A stretch of DNA of 64,000 nucleotides, taken from positions 3,162,001 through 3,226,000 of the forward strand of contig NC_071332.1 in the NCBI RefSeq assembly GCF_010183535.1, given 5' to 3'. Made by a program: the position numbers and the translations under genes. Below the pieces are notes generated by a model, which was not told where the DNA came from, did not search any database, and worked only from the letters and a program-made list of their open reading frames with translations. Numbering within the stretch: the stretch's first letter is position 1; every line of letters starts with the position of its first letter. The DNA is from Caenorhabditis remanei. Its lineage: Eukaryota > Nematoda > Chromadorea > Rhabditida > Rhabditidae. Shown one piece after another: positions 53,937 to 64,000 of this stretch.

Positions 53937-54200
53937 ATGGCTGGCGGCGTTTCTCTTTTGCCCTATAGGAAGTTGCTCCTCACTGATGCAGCCTAATTCG
54001 GTTTTCACTTTTCCAGTAAAAGATCACATTTCATGATATATAGATGTATGTGAACTGTCATGATACATTGTTTGCACAGCACTTTCATTTATATAAAACA
54101 GCAAATATAAAAAATATTAGATGATGTACTCGGTGACATTTCAGAAAAAAATGCGAATATTTACGGACGTGTGAAGTAGGTGATCCCAAGATCTTTCTGG

Positions 54201-57200
54201 CTAGGCGTGTGATAGGAGACATAACTTATGACAATAAACGAATGATTCTCTGATGACCATTGTGGGCGGCATGAAGTTGCGAAGGTATTTTCTGAAAGAA
54301 ATTGGAGAATTATTGCGGTTGGGGGAGGGTCGTTTTGAAACCGGGACGGTTTAGAAACGTGGCGTCAAGAACCTAGACATCTCGAAACCAAAGAGTTTCG
54401 AAACGGATTTTCATTTTCATTTTTGACGAGTAAACTCGTTTTTTTTGTTCAAAAATTTGTATGTTTTATTTTTCTCTCCAATTTTCAGGGGAAAAACTTT
54501 TTTTTTAACTCACTTGCAATAATGGCACTTGTTGCTGAAACAGTTCACATACATCTGAATGTAGTTGTTGACTTGGGCGACGTTTGTGGGCACTCTGAAA
54601 ATTAATTAAGTTTGATTTTTAGGCTGAAAATTCAAAAAAGGATGAATAATATTCAAAAATTTCAAACTTTTTGACTGAAAATAACCAAGAACTTGAAATT
54701 TTCAAATTTTTGACTGAAAATTTCACATTTTTTTGGTTGAAAATGTTCAAAAATTACCAGAAATTTCAAATATTCCAAACTAAAAATGACCAAAAAACTC
54801 GAATTTTCAGATTTTTAGGGGGTCAAAATCCCTAAAATTGACCTAAAATTACAGAGTTTTCGACTAAAAACGACCAAAAACTTGAAATCTTTAGATTTTT
54901 TGCCTAAAAAAAGCAGTGACTAACGTGAATTTGGTGACCGGAGAGCATAGAATGATCTCTCTGGCAGACTTGGTGAATTCTCGATACACTTTTCTCTTCG
55001 ACTGATAGATTGATTCCGTATCGTACAGTGATTCGTCCTCTCCGCCCAGTATCAAATCCTCCAGAATCCCGAAATTCAACACCAATAACGCCTTCATACA
55101 CGAGACGAACTCTTTCTCGGTGGCCGGAACTGTACAGTATTGGACCTGAAATGAAAGGAATTGTTTAAACAAAATTCGAGACGTTTCAAAACCAAGACAT
55201 TTTGGAACCAAGACATTTCGAAACTCATAGTGAGTCATTTCGGAACCTAGACGTGAAGATCATAAGCCGTTTCGTAACCAAAACCTCCCAATTTCAACAG
55301 AAAAACAAAGAGAAATTTCGATTTTTAAAATGAATTGTAGGGTTTCAAGACGTCTGGTTTCGAAATGAGTGGTTTCACAATCAGAACGTCCTGGGGTACT
55401 GTTCGACAGGATATCAATGTTACCACAATTACTCAAAACTATGAAATTTCAAAACCAAGACAGTCCTCAACTAAGACCTTTTGAAACCGGGTTCTCAACC
55501 ATCTTGGTTTCAAAACTCCGTCAATTTCAAAGTGGCTCGCTTTTGAAAAAATTTGATTCTAAGGTGTCTTGATTTCGATGAATCTATTACAGTATTCTCG
55601 GTTTCAAAACGTCTCAGTAAATGTTCAGAGTCCAAGTATCTTCTGGAAATGTTCAGTCCAAAGAGCTTCTGTTTTGAGAAGTCTCGGTTTTTAAAACGTC
55701 TCGGTTTCAAAACGTCCCAGAATCAAAAAACCCTTATTCTTTCGTGTTACAATTGATCGTAATCAATCCGGAAACAGACGACACGTTTCGAATCCTCCTT
55801 TTTCTGATTCCGATAACAACAAAAATCTTCACGTCGTCGCTTTTTGGAAACCGTATGTTTTTATGACGTGGATTAATCCGAATACAGACGACACGATCGG
55901 ATTCCCCTAATTTTTCTGAATTCTATAGTACCAAAAAAAATTTCACGTCCCCACATGGGTTCGAACCAACTAACTGTAGTCAACGTTGCCTAACTTGCCA
56001 GATGGGACGTGGCGGCGCACTGAGCTTAGCCGTACAGCCCTGAAAATGCCTGCCGGGGCGAGGAAAGAAGAGAAAACGCTTTGTCGACCGTCTCTCCATC
56101 TATTTCCGCTGCCGATACCTACATGCTGTATCAGTGTCTCTGTCTCAGAAGACGCCACTTTGAGAATAAAAAAATAAATAAATGGGCATCAAGTGGTGAA
56201 AATTTCTGATCTTTTGGCCCAACTGTGAAGAAAATCGGTTCAATCGGTTGGGTTTTTTAATAGTAAAGATTATTTTTCTTTTAATTTGAACAATAACTCT
56301 CATCCAGAAACTGACCTCAACCAACGTCTTCGAATTCCTAAACGATCGATGACTGATCCGTTTGAATTTCCATGACATTGCTTCGCCACGTGTCCGATTG
56401 AAGACCGCATCCATTGCGAGTACTAATCCCTTGTTCGCCTCTTCGAAATGTTTTCCGAATTTGATTGGGGGCGGGGCGGAGAGACGGGATCCACGTGGCG
56501 ATGAGACCGGATTCTGTTTGAATGTGTCGGTGACGGCGAGGATGTTTCTCTGAAATTATAGATTTTTGATTGAAATTCATGGAAACGAATACCTCGATAG
56601 CCGTTCTCTCATTCATTGATTGTTGCATTCTGTCGAATAATCCGTGAGAATGCGGGTCGTGGAACTCATGGGCCTGGAATTGAAGAAATATTAAGGTGGT
56701 GAACTTTTTCGAAAACCCATTAAAAATTCCATCATATAAGTATTGAAGTTTGATATATTTACAAATTTGACGGTTTCAAAACCCAGAAAAACGATTTAAA
56801 ATGCCCAATAATAGACTTTTCATATGTATAAAAATTCATAAAAATGTAGAGTTTACAGATAACTAGGGAAAACTTTCGGAACATGTTAGAAACATGACCA
56901 TCCCCACACAAATTTTTAGGCCCCCCAACACCCCAGAAACCGTCCAAATAAATTTTATCTTTATGTTTTTAAACTTTTCTCAAAAAATCCCTTTAGAAAT
57001 CCACAATTTTCAAATCGTCTACGGATTCCCCGTAACGTGTTCCATAAGATAAAATTCAAATCATCAAAAAAACCAAAGAACCAATTTGAGATAGTTTGAT
57101 TTTTCCAAAAATCTCCCTCTTATAAAAATATTTTTAGTTCTGAAAATGATTATGATATTGATAAAACACTTAGAGTCCATTCCGAGATAACACACCTCAG

Positions 57201-60200
57201 AAATGTATTTCGAAAATCACAGAAAAACGTTCAAACTATAAAAAGCAGTTTTGATACCTTTTGAAGGACACTCACAGCACCGCCCAAAAGGATATCAACT
57301 TCGGCTGTTTTCAGTTGAAAATGACCAACTTTGAGAGTGTGTCATGGTAATACTTATTGTCCCATCAAGTAGATTTTTAACGAATTATTTAGATCAAAGG
57401 TAGAGCTTCATTTTTGTAGTTGACAACTTTTCCGTACTGACACTCCCCAGAGAGTTACATATCGGCAAAGTAATTTTTCCCTCAAATCGATCAATTTCAG
57501 TGCAGAATAGTGCGATTTTTGAGCTGTCCCTTAAAATGACCATAACTCTCTAGGGAGTGTCCAAACAAAAAAGTTGTCAACTACAAAAATGACGCTCTAC
57601 TTTTGATCTGTATAATTCATATAAAAATCTACTTGATAGGACAATCAGTATTACCATACCACACTCTCAAAGTTGACCAATTTCAACTGAAAACAGACAA
57701 TGTTGATAACCTTTTGGGCGGTACTCTATGTGATTTTTGGAAAAATTAAACTATCTCAAATTGGTTATTTGGATTTTTGATGGTTTGAATTTTATCTTAT
57801 AAAACACGTTACGGTTGGCATCGTGTGCTCTCCTAAACACTTCTTTGAAGTCGTTTGAGTTTCTAGACTCACTTCGTATGTCACTGTGTTGCCGCGTTTG
57901 ACCTATGGGCACGCGCGCACTTCTCGTCGCTATGTGTCAATTTCACTTTTAAATGGAGAATTTCGGCACTCTGATGTGCTGGTGACGGCACGTTAGGTAC
58001 TCCGTTATTCTCAGTAGCAGATTTTACCTCTCGCTTTTGCTTTAGACCAGTTTTTATAGTTTTATTGTATTTTAGTGCACAGTCTCCCAGTCTCCCAGAA
58101 ACAACTGCAAGAAAATTTTTGATCTACCCTTATGAAACGGAAATGTTGAGAAATTTGCAGGTCTAAAACTGTACTACTTTAATTTTTAGCGTAAAGCTCA
58201 AGGTCGGAAGTAAGACAATTTCAGTTTTAGAATTATTCTGACTGCATTATCCAACCATTCAATGCAAAAAATCCTGGTTTTAGATTTTATTTCAGGTCGA
58301 AAAGGCAGTTTTTCTTTTTCGATTTCATTAAAATCTATCAGCGTTTTCAATTCTCAATATTATCAAACAAATGATAGCTTAAAACATGCGCCAGAAATTT
58401 TTAAACATTTTTGATGGATGGGACCAAATTTGGCTTAGTAATTTTTGAGAAAATAACAAAAAACCACAAAATTTTCGGAATTTGATCAATTTCTCGAAAA
58501 CTACTGAGCCAAATTTGGTCCCTTCCATCAAAAATGTGTAAAAATTTCTGGCGCATGTTTTAAGCTATCATTTGTTTGATAATATTGAGAATTGAAAACG
58601 CTGATAGATTTTAATGAAATCGAAAAAGAAAAACTGCCTTTTCGACTTGAAATAATATCTGAAACTAGGATTTTTTGGATTGAATGGTTGGATAATGCAG
58701 TCAGAATAATTCTAAAACTGAAATTGTCTTACTTCCGACCTTGAGCTTTACGCTAAAAATTAAAGTAGTACAGTTTTAGACCTGCAAATTTCTCAACATT
58801 TCCGTTTCATAAGGGTAGATCAAAAATTTTCTTGCAGTTGTTTTTGGGAGGCTGGGAGACTGTGTAGTGTGTAAAAATAAAGTTTGATCAAGGATTTTCA
58901 AGAAACTTTTCGCGGGCTGAAACGCGCACTACAATTCCCTGCGTTTGCACGTTTCAGCCCGCGAAAAGTTTCTTGAAAATCCTTGGCCATACTTTATTTT
59001 TTCGCAGTACTTTTTACAGTAAGCGTATTTGGGACAGTTACTTTTTCCGAACAGTTTTTGGCTCAGCAGTGTGTTTTTATTATCAACATACATAGCTTTC
59101 TCTTTCTCAAATACACAACCTAATATTTAAATGTTTTCGTTTAATTTTATACTCAAAAACTCACATGAATAGCCGCCTCGACATCCTCGAACATTCCTCT
59201 CTTATCGAATACAGCATTCAATCGACACTTCATATTCGACGCTCTGAACATCTCGTTATAGACACCAGCCACCTCACTCAACGCATCTATCGTCCGACTC
59301 ATCTCCTCTTCCGTCTGATTCTCTCGTAGTGCTTCGTCCATCGCCTTCTGAGATTTCGTTCGGAGTTTGTTGAGTCGAATTCTCATAGACTCCGCCCAGT
59401 TTAAGATAGGCACCGCCCCTTTATCAGTGGTGTTGGATGGGAGGGTAAGGAGGAGTCTCCTCAGCTCTTCAATCGTTGTGTTATTGAGAAGTGGGTGTTT
59501 CCGAGCTTCTTCCGCCGATGGCCGGTTCGTCACTTTAAAATGCATGAAACTCGACGCGAATTCAACCAGGTTTGAATGGAAAAACGACTGAAAATTAGAA
59601 AATAATAATCCTTTTTTGATCTCAAATATTGTTCTCATTGAGGGTCTACAGTACCGCTCAAAAGTATATTAACTTCTGCCTTTTTTAGTAGAAAACGCCC
59701 GCCCAACTTTGAGAGTGTGTCATAGTAAAACTAACTGTGCCACAAAACAACTTTTTATGGGATCGAACAAACCAAGAATAGAGCTTCATTTTTGTAGTTG
59801 ACAACTTTTTTGTACGGACGCTCCCTAGTAAGTTACATATCGTCAAAGTAATTTCTCCTCAAATCCACCAATTTCAGTGCAAAATCGTGCGATTTTTGAA
59901 CTATCGTCTTAAAATGACCAGAACTCTCTAGGGAGTGTCCGTACAAAACAGTTGTCAACTACAAAAATAAAGCTGTACTTCTGATCTGTATAATTCATTA
60001 AAAATTTATTTGATTATTCAATCAATATTACCATGACACACTCTCAAATTTAGACCTTATCAACTGAAAAAACCAAAACTTAATATACTTTTGAGCGGTA
60101 CTGTACTTGCAAAAATAGTTTTTCAGTATTGAATTCAGCATTCCAATATTTTCCAATTAGAGTGCATGTTTTGAAATTCCTATACATATAATAACACTCA

Positions 60201-61073
60201 CCCTATCAAGAACTGGTTTCCGTTCGTCGAGTATCTCAGAATAAATGAAAAATTCATTTGTGCTACCTCCATATGGAATCTCCGCAGTTAACATAAAGTG
60301 AAGGAGGACTCCAATTCCCCATACATCTGCTTTCGGTGAGTACATTGGATTGGCACCAAGGATTTCCGGAGCCATGAAAAGGGGGTTAGCGGTCGATAAA
60401 TGGTTTTCGATGGCTTTTAAATTCTTTGCCAACCCGAAATCGCACAGAACAACTTCTCCGTTACTTCTGATCATAACATTGTGCGGAGACAAGTCACCAT
60501 GAATGACTTCCTTTTGATGAATGTACTGGAGAGCTGATAATGTTTCACGGATAATAAACAATGCTGCTCTTGAAGGGAGGACCTTATGAATGCTCATTAA
60601 TTGGTAAATATCGATGAGCAACAATTCGAGGCAAATGTATATAGTCTTCTGGAAGAAAATTACGGTTTTTAGGTTTTGCTTGTTCAGTCTTACGTTCTCC
60701 ATAAACACACCGAACATTTCAACGATATTCTTGTGACCTCGAAACTTTTCCAAACATTCCACCTCAAAGTTCACTTGTTTCATTTGAATCAGTGTTTTTC
60801 GAGCCGTCTCAATCGTTTTAACCGCCATCGTTGTAGATTTAAAAGCATATCGATAAACACTACCAAAACGTCCCTCTCCAATTTTGTCCTCTTTCGTCAA
60901 CTTCTCAAAATCCACCGTCTGTCTTGCATCTGTATTGAGAATCAAGTTTTGAAAATATTCTTCATCTCCGAGCAGAGGTTGTAAAAACAAGACTTACCGT
61001 TTATAGTTAAAACACCGGATGCTTCTTGTATGGTCTCCAAAATCTGTTCGATTTTCTCCGTATCCGGATGCAT
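54201..61073 (-). CDS. Atypical protein kinase with long C-terminal region
   Basis: Nine exons, minus strand: 60998-61073, 60694-60929, 60202-60648, 59165-59587, 56593-56673, 56316-56549, 54925-55145, 54514-54594, 54201-54291; 629 aa, all phases consistent. Kinase motifs in order: GEGRFGSVY glycine loop, AVK, a Glu-containing C helix, HGDLSPHN catalytic loop, DFG, APE, DVWGIGV, and RPSAEEARKHPLL at the end of the C lobe. Catalytic Asp, Asn, DFG and Lys are kept, but HRD is HGD, which alters how the activation loop would be held. Residues from about 280 on (helical, then a Cys-rich end CFSNKCHYCKK) match nothing I recognise. STE-like Ser/Thr kinase is the best guess. Introns 3 and 4 carry a MITE and a palindrome. 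Confidence 0.82.
55160..55740. repeat. TTTCAAAACCAAGACGT short-motif repeats
   Basis: Many copies of GACGTTTCAAAACC / GGTTTTGAAACGTC-type words in both orientations in the kinase intron between the 56316 and 55145 exons, with a few more at about 54330-54410. Similar in style to the GGGACGTCTAAA palindrome at 33752. Confidence 0.7.
55944..56011 (-). tRNA. tRNA-like sequence
   Basis: Minus strand: ends CACGTCCC and GGGACGTG pair perfectly (8 bp). Inside are TGGCAAGTTAGGCAACG, like an A box, and GGTTCGAACCC, a perfect B box. 68 nt. The anticodon arm is not clear, so a tRNA-derived element or pseudogene is as likely as a functional tRNA. It lies in a kinase intron. Confidence 0.4.
57275..57726. 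mobile_element. Type-2 MITE in kinase intron 4
   Basis: Ends CAGCACCGCCCAAAAGGATA and GATAACCTTTTGGGCGGTAC with a long inverted interior (AACTTTGAGAGTGTG / CACACTCTCAAAGTT; AGTTGACAACTTTTCCGTAC / CAAAAAAGTTGTCAACTAC). Confidence 0.8.
57809..58077. repeat. Dispersed repeat, copy 2 of 2
   Basis: Matches 17728-18000 (GGTTGGCATCGTGTG, CACGCGCGCACTTCTCGTCG, CACGTTAGGTACTCCGTTA). Interrupted at its right end by the palindrome at 58078. Confidence 0.8.
58078..58864. mobile_element. 787-bp palindrome, TAGTG target site
   Basis: Ends CACAGTCTCCCAG and CTGGGAGACTGTG, flanked by TAGTG at 58073-58077 and 58865-58869. The arms (about 58078-58455 and 58490-58864) are nearly perfect complements with about 35 bp between. 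Non-coding, inside kinase intron 4. Confidence 0.9.
58874..58998. repeat. Perfect-arm stem-loop near GCGGGCTGAAACG
   Basis: The left arm AAGGATTTTCAAGAAACTTT then TCGCGGGCTGAAACG pairs with CGTTTCAGCCCGCGA then AAAGTTTCTTGAAAATCCTT. The arms extend less perfectly outward to AAATAAAGT/ACTTTATTT. The loop is about 23 nt. Confidence 0.9.
59649..60103. mobile_element. Type-2 MITE in kinase intron 3
   Basis: Clean ends CAGTACCGCTCAAAAGTATA and TATACTTTTGAGCGGTACTG, flanked by TA at 59647-59648 and 60104-60105. Best-preserved type-2 copy. It fills most of the intron joining kinase exons 60202-60648 and 59165-59587. Confidence 0.9.
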
Positions 61074-61361
61074 AGTGGCTCTCGGGGGATCAAGAAGTAG
61101 GGAAAAATCTGATTTAATTAAATGTTATAAATTTCAATTTGAGCCCTGAATTTGGGGTTTAAAACTTGTAAATGATCTCACCTCTGTCCATTTAGATCCC
61201 TCACCGTTTTACTAAACGTTGTAACAACTGCCTCGAGTTTGAACACTCAGGGTATATATTGATTTTTTGTTGCACCGTACTGGTTGGGGTTTAGCACTCC
61301 GAGATCATTCTTATAGATAAAAGACAAGTGGTGTTTGTTTTTTTGTCTGACTAGAGAATGG

Positions 61362-61435
61362 TTAGAACTGACTTTGGAGTTCAGCAACGAGACCTAGCAA
61401 TTTCTGAGTGGCCTTCAGAATCCAGATATCCTGGT
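61362..61435 (-). CDS. Possible terminal exon of an unidentified gene
   Basis: TTTTCAG acceptor, then an open stretch in phase 1 encoding QDIWILKATQKLLGLVAELQ and three further residues before TAA. Reads like a short amphipathic helix at a C-terminus. No matching upstream exon was found between 61440 and 62300. Confidence 0.35.
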
Positions 61436-61504
61436 CTGAAAATTCAAATTTAATACATACGATTTATTTGATTTTCCACCCAAATTTAGCTGTGTTTCGC
61501 CCCA

Positions 61505-61690
61505 AATATCACGGCATCTAAAAAATGTCTCTCGTCCACAGGCAAACCGCTGAGGATGAAATTTGGTCCAAACGCGTATGAACACTCGGTGTCAAAACGA
61601 TACCAAAAAAACCATCAAATTTGGTCCTAGTTTGGACCAATTTTCATCCTCGCGGTCGGCAGCGGTAAATTTGGACAGGGGTTCCCCGGA
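61505..61690. repeat. Imperfect inverted repeat around AATTTGGTCC
   Basis: CGCTGAGGATGAAATTTGGTCC near 61540 and GGACCAATTTTCATCCTCGCG near 61640 are complementary, with GGTCCAAAC/GTTTGGACC inside. Confidence 0.7.
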
Positions 61691-61846
61691 AGAGAATTTT
61701 CTGGTTCTTTCTAATTAAAATAGTTACGAAGCAGCAAACAATTGTAGCAATGTATATGAATATTTATTTTATTCAAACTTAAGAAAAAGCATAGAAAAAT
61801 TTAGAAAATTTTGTGGAAATTCGATTATTGTTTTTGATGTTGCTTC

Positions 61847-61888
61847 TCAGTCTGCTTTCGGGGGCCCCATCGGCATGTCAACGACAAC
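61847..61888 (-). CDS. Possible short terminal exon
   Basis: TTTTTTCAG acceptor followed in phase 0 by VVVDMPMGPPKAD and a stop; a second phase (reading to a TAA further on) is also open. A donor GTAAG lies upstream at 62211-62215 and a TATAAAAAA box at about 62280 (minus strand), so a tiny two-exon gene may exist, but the frame is undecided. Confidence 0.3.
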   Translation of the reverse strand, partial: VVVDMPMGPPKAD

Positions 61889-62431
61889 CTGAAAAAATAA
61901 TTGACAACTATTATTGGTGATATTCATAAGGTAAAATTTTTTCGTACAATTGCCAAGCTTATTGAGACAAATTTAATAAACAAAAGAGGATTATTTCAAC
62001 TAGAGCAATGACTTTGTAATTTTGAAAAACTTTTTTTTTTGTTCAAAATCTGAGTACAAATACAAAAGGTGGAATTATTTGTACTTTTTCTTGAAGTTTC
62101 GAAAATTTACAAACAAATTATTCAAATCTATCATTGAAATCTTCTGTATTTCAATTTCCATTTTAAATTTTTTAAAGTTGTTTTAAAGTTTCGGAGTTTT
62201 TGTGAAAGAACTTACAGTAATGGAAATGAAGGGAAAACATCGAGAAATGCGGCGGCCGGATTCGTTGAACCAAATTTTTTATACCTAGACCGTGGATGGC
62301 TAATTGAACACCGAATTATAAGTTTTTCTGTAAAAATCTAGTATAATTTTGAAAAGTGCGCCAAGAAAACAGTATAAATAGCATGAAATTCTTCACTTTT
62401 TTTTCATTTTTTTTTGTTAACTGCTATTCTG

Positions 62432-62565
62432 ATGACGTTCGACGTTGGACACGTCATTTGCCTTCTGCTCCAGAAGTTCAATGTCTCCATTCTTGAAGAT
62501 CCGAAAATATCTCGAGAGGAAACAAAAGTTGCCGTTTGCTTCTGTACTCAAACAATCTATTTATG
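62432..62565 (+). CDS. Possible first exon of an unidentified gene
   Basis: From ATG 62432 an open stretch encodes MTFDVGHVICLLLQKFNVSI and continues to a GTGAGG donor at 62566. Amphipathic and balanced in composition, unlike nearby spurious frames. The alternative frame starting 62445 runs through to an acidic end (stop near 62633). No partner exon was identified. Confidence 0.3.
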
Positions 62566-63039
62566 GTGAGGTTGATGCTGAAGAACAGGACCAGCTCACT
62601 GTCGAAGGTGATGGGGATCGGGAGATCGAGTAGTTTAAAGTAACTAATTGATGATTAGTTCAGAATGTCCATAATTCGTTCAAGCCTTCGACGACGTTCT
62701 TTCTTTACATTTGAACCAGCGCTGGGCAAATTATTTGACCACGTTTTCAGTTCACCGTGACCGCACAACCTTGTTACCTGAAGTGAGGCACCTAATGTAA
62801 GAATTGGTAATTAAAAACGCGGAGAAAGTTTTGAACAGATTGGTTAATTTTCACCAAAGTTATCAAACATTCAAAACAAGAATTCAAATAAGTTGCCCAG
62901 CCCTGATTTGGACATCAAGTTTGGAGAAAAGTCATTACCCGAGATGAGATCCAAAAAGCAGTTGACTGCTATCGGCAGCCAGAATGAGGATATCGAACTC
63001 TCCCTGTGAAGACGACGCCGATATTTTTTGAAATTTTTT

Positions 63040-63255
63040 CCAGAATTGAATCATTCGAACTGAAATATCAAGGATAGCATTATAAAATTAGGAGAATATG
63101 ACTGGAATATTATTTAGCTTTATAAAACAAATGATTTCCATTATCAGGTCATGTTATTGACGCTTTAATGATAAAATTTAGCGAAATGTTCCCCTTGTGA
63201 GGTAGGTTAGCAAGATTTTCAACAAAAAAATTGAAAAAAATAAGACTCATACAGT
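63040..63255. mobile_element. Diverged half-copy of the TTAA palindrome
   Basis: GAACTGAAATAT.AAGGATA, ATGATTTCCAT.ATC.GGTCAT and GAAAAAAATAAGACTCATAC parallel the left arm at about 21770-22065. Only one arm is present. Confidence 0.6.
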
Positions 63256-63699
63256 AGCGGTCATAGGTGAGTATACCTCCACTCTTTCATGTGTATCTCA
63301 GCTGAAACAAGTCCGTTTTGCATAATCTTTTTTTTCAAAGATAGATGAAACATTCAGCAATAAGAAAACAAATTTTTTGAAAATGTTAACATTTTTAATT
63401 TTGTCGATAATCGATTTTTCCTGACCGTGATTTGAAAATAATAATTTTAAAAAACTTTTTATTTTTCTTTTGAAGTTATTGAGTTTTTGATATCAAAATG
63501 ATGGAACATGTTCAAATAAACAAAAAATTATGTTGAATTGGTTTCTGAAACCCTAAGCATCGTGCTAGAGCTTAAGAAGTCAAAAATGGCGCCCTGGGGA
63601 AAACCTTCATAACTCATCAAAAAATTATTCAAATTAGCCGAAACATGTATCAAAAAACGTGTTTTGAGTTTTTCTACAAACCAACATCAAAAAATCAAT

Positions 63700-63876
63700 A
63701 TTTTAGAAAAAATAATTTTTCATTTTTTTTTCACTCAAAATTTTTTAATTCCAAATTTTCCTAGATTTTCGATATTTTCTGGCTATAAAACGAACAAAAA
63801 ACTCAAAAATGTGCATGTGAAGTGCTTTATCAATTTTGAGTGAAAAAAATATGAAAAATTATTTTTTCTAAAATAG
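63700..63876. repeat. Inverted repeat
   Basis: TTTTAGAAAAAATAATTTTTC...CACTCAAAA (63703-63742) and its complement (63836-63876) enclose about 90 bp. Confidence 0.8.
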
Positions 63877-64000
63877 TTGCCCGCGTATGAATACGGGGTG
63901 ATAGGGTCCTGATAAAATAAGACGACAAATACACAGTTTCTTACAATAAATTTACTTTATTGCAAGAAAATACAATAAGAGAGCGATAAACTTACAAAAC

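Noticed and set aside
54161..54200. Longer kinase C-terminus ending at 54161
   Set aside because: That reading needs a different phase from the preceding exon; the phase fixed by the GTGAGTT donor stops at 54201.
60115..60180. Extra kinase exon between 60202 and 59587
   Set aside because: It first seemed needed for phase, but a recount shows exon 60202-60648 ends in phase 0 and joins 59587 directly; the extra exon would also require a 22-nt intron.
1..64000. Spliced-leader RNA, rRNA or snRNA gene
   Set aside because: No spliced-leader exon sequence or rRNA-like block was noticed when reading both strands; a covariance search would settle it.

Overview
The window is nematode nuclear DNA, almost certainly from a Caenorhabditis species. 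It is AT-rich, with short (about 45-60 nt) introns ending in TTTTCAG-like acceptors, small exons and many short palindromic transposons. There are no bacterial features: no operon-style ribosome sites and no CRISPR. Gene models below were built by hand from splice signals, reading phase and comparison between paralogues inside the window. No database was searched.

Layout. 1-4.7 kb: repeat debris with no supported gene. 4.8-10.2 kb (minus), 23.3-25.9 kb (plus), 30.9-32.0 kb (minus) and 34.3-35.9 kb (plus): seven copies (A-G) of one four-exon gene family. Each complete member has about six membrane segments, an acidic linker that usually carries a SUMO-interaction-like motif, and a C-terminal C3HC4 RING finger, so these are probably membrane-embedded ubiquitin ligases. 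Copy D lacks its 5' part. 11.1-14.5 kb (minus) and 18.3-18.6 kb (plus): a second small family with a coiled coil and several membrane segments, represented by one apparently intact gene, one pseudogene with two in-frame stops and two orphan exons. 26.5-30.9 kb: a two-ORF CR1/jockey-like non-LTR retrotransposon nested in a short hAT-like element, which itself sits exactly on the stop codon of RING copy F. 36.3-42.1 kb (minus): two small paralogous membrane proteins with ATG-only first exons and a four-span MARVEL-like protein. Their introns are full of a dispersed repeat around CTGCGTAGCGACTC and, in one case, a 10-bp heat-shock-element-like array. 42.1-54 kb: mostly repeats, including over a dozen copies of one hairpin MITE, with two exons (49.3 and 47.1 kb) that open in phase with each other. 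54.2-61.1 kb (minus): a nine-exon protein-kinase gene with an HGD instead of HRD catalytic loop and a long unrecognised C-terminal region. 61-64 kb: small doubtful exons and repeats.

Working picture: a rapidly evolving accessory region of a nematode chromosome. Local duplication and inversion have multiplied a membrane RING gene, while palindromic DNA elements of several kinds (TTAA, TA, 5-bp and 8-bp target-site classes) have repeatedly inserted into introns, flanks and each other. The gene products are mostly membrane proteins of unknown role plus one unusual kinase. No metabolic pathway links them.
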